From positions 1-14,745 of the forward strand of contig JBAXHO010000041.1 in NCBI GenBank assembly GCA_037138855.1: 14,745 nt of DNA, written 5' to 3'. The stretch's first letter is position 1. Every line of letters starts with the position of its first letter. Position numbers and translations under genes: made by a program. The notes under the pieces are model-generated. The model ran no database searches. It worked only from the letters and a program-made list of their open reading frames with translations, and was not told the DNA's origin. The DNA is from JBAXHO01 sp037138855. GTDB lineage: Bacteria; Patescibacteriota; Dojkabacteria; B142; OLB20. This document shows, in pieces, positions 14,616-14,745 of this stretch.

Positions 14616-14745
14616 ATGTCACTTACCAAAACTGATTTATTTAAAATCGAAGAAATACTTGATCGTAAACTTGAAGAAAAGCTTGAACTAAAACTTGAAG
14701 AAAAGCTTGAACTAAAACTTGAAGAAAAGCTTGAACTAAAACTTG
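14616..14745 (+). CDS. Coiled-coil protein, N-terminal part (cut by the window edge)
   Basis: An open frame from the ATG at 14616 to the right edge gives 43 residues: MSLTKTDLFKIEEILDRK followed by LEEKLELK repeated. It has alternating Leu and charged residues and no signal peptide, so it is probably a cytosolic coiled coil. I associate small proteins with such an 'LTKTDL...iDrKLdeKl' start with Patescibacteria, where their role is unknown. This is memory, not a search. The repeat period of eight residues is not the heptad of a simple coiled coil. The leader is AT-rich without a Shine-Dalgarno sequence. Confidence 0.7.
   Translation, partial: MSLTKTDLFKIEEILDRKLEEKLELKLEEKLELKLEEKLELKL
14670..14745 (+). 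repeat. Perfect 24-bp coding tandem repeat
   Basis: Three identical 24-bp units (14670-14693, 14694-14717, 14718-14741) plus four bases of a fourth reach the window edge. Each encodes LEEKLELK in frame, so unit gain or loss would change protein length without a frameshift. Each unit contains a half-length internal similarity (CTTGAAGAAAAG against CTTGAACTAAAA), a 12-bp duplication within the unit. Confidence 0.9.

Overview
The window is AT-rich bacterial DNA that looks like a chromosomal piece of a Candidate Phyla Radiation (Patescibacteria) genome, possibly Microgenomates. This is an inference from style, not a database match. The signs are short or absent intergenic spacers, ATGA gene overlaps, AT-rich leaders without clear Shine-Dalgarno sequences, class II ribonucleotide reductase (RNR) with NrdR, a Mur-ligase/HIT/glycosyltransferase string, and a small coiled-coil protein of a kind I associate with these lineages. 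TGA is used as a stop and TGG for Trp, so the code is standard.

Layout. Positions 1-404 are non-coding, with palindromes and a heptamer array. From 10603 down to 405 runs a long minus-strand series: nrdR, a 596-residue class II RNR, an unknown 146-residue protein, a double-Nudix protein, a 1438-residue RNR made of two complete catalytic modules plus one C-terminal redox tail, a HldE/RfaE2-type nucleotidyltransferase, recO and a cytidylate-kinase-like P-loop protein. Positions 10604-11173 are a divergent control region. From 11174 to the right edge the plus strand carries an Mpl-like Mur ligase, a short unknown protein, a HIT protein, a family 2 glycosyltransferase and the start of a coiled-coil protein built on a perfect 24-bp repeat.

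How it works together. The left two thirds is mostly a deoxynucleotide-supply cluster. NrdR, the repressor of RNR genes, is the first gene. About 230-280 bp upstream of it lie two NrdR-box-like sites 32 bp apart, set into a promoter with a perfect TTGACA -35 and an extended -10. The cluster holds three B12-type RNR catalytic modules with intact active-site residues, but only one cysteine-rich reducing tail. The right part concerns cell-wall or glycan metabolism.

The most unexpected signal is in the spacers. Three unrelated genes on both strands end in TGAGAAC, and arrays of degenerate 7-bp repeats of the AATCTGR type begin directly at that stop codon. A second heptamer-built element of about 80-100 bp occurs twice, 6 kb apart, in the same orientation relative to local transcription. 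Together these look like a lineage-specific dispersed repeat family of unknown function.
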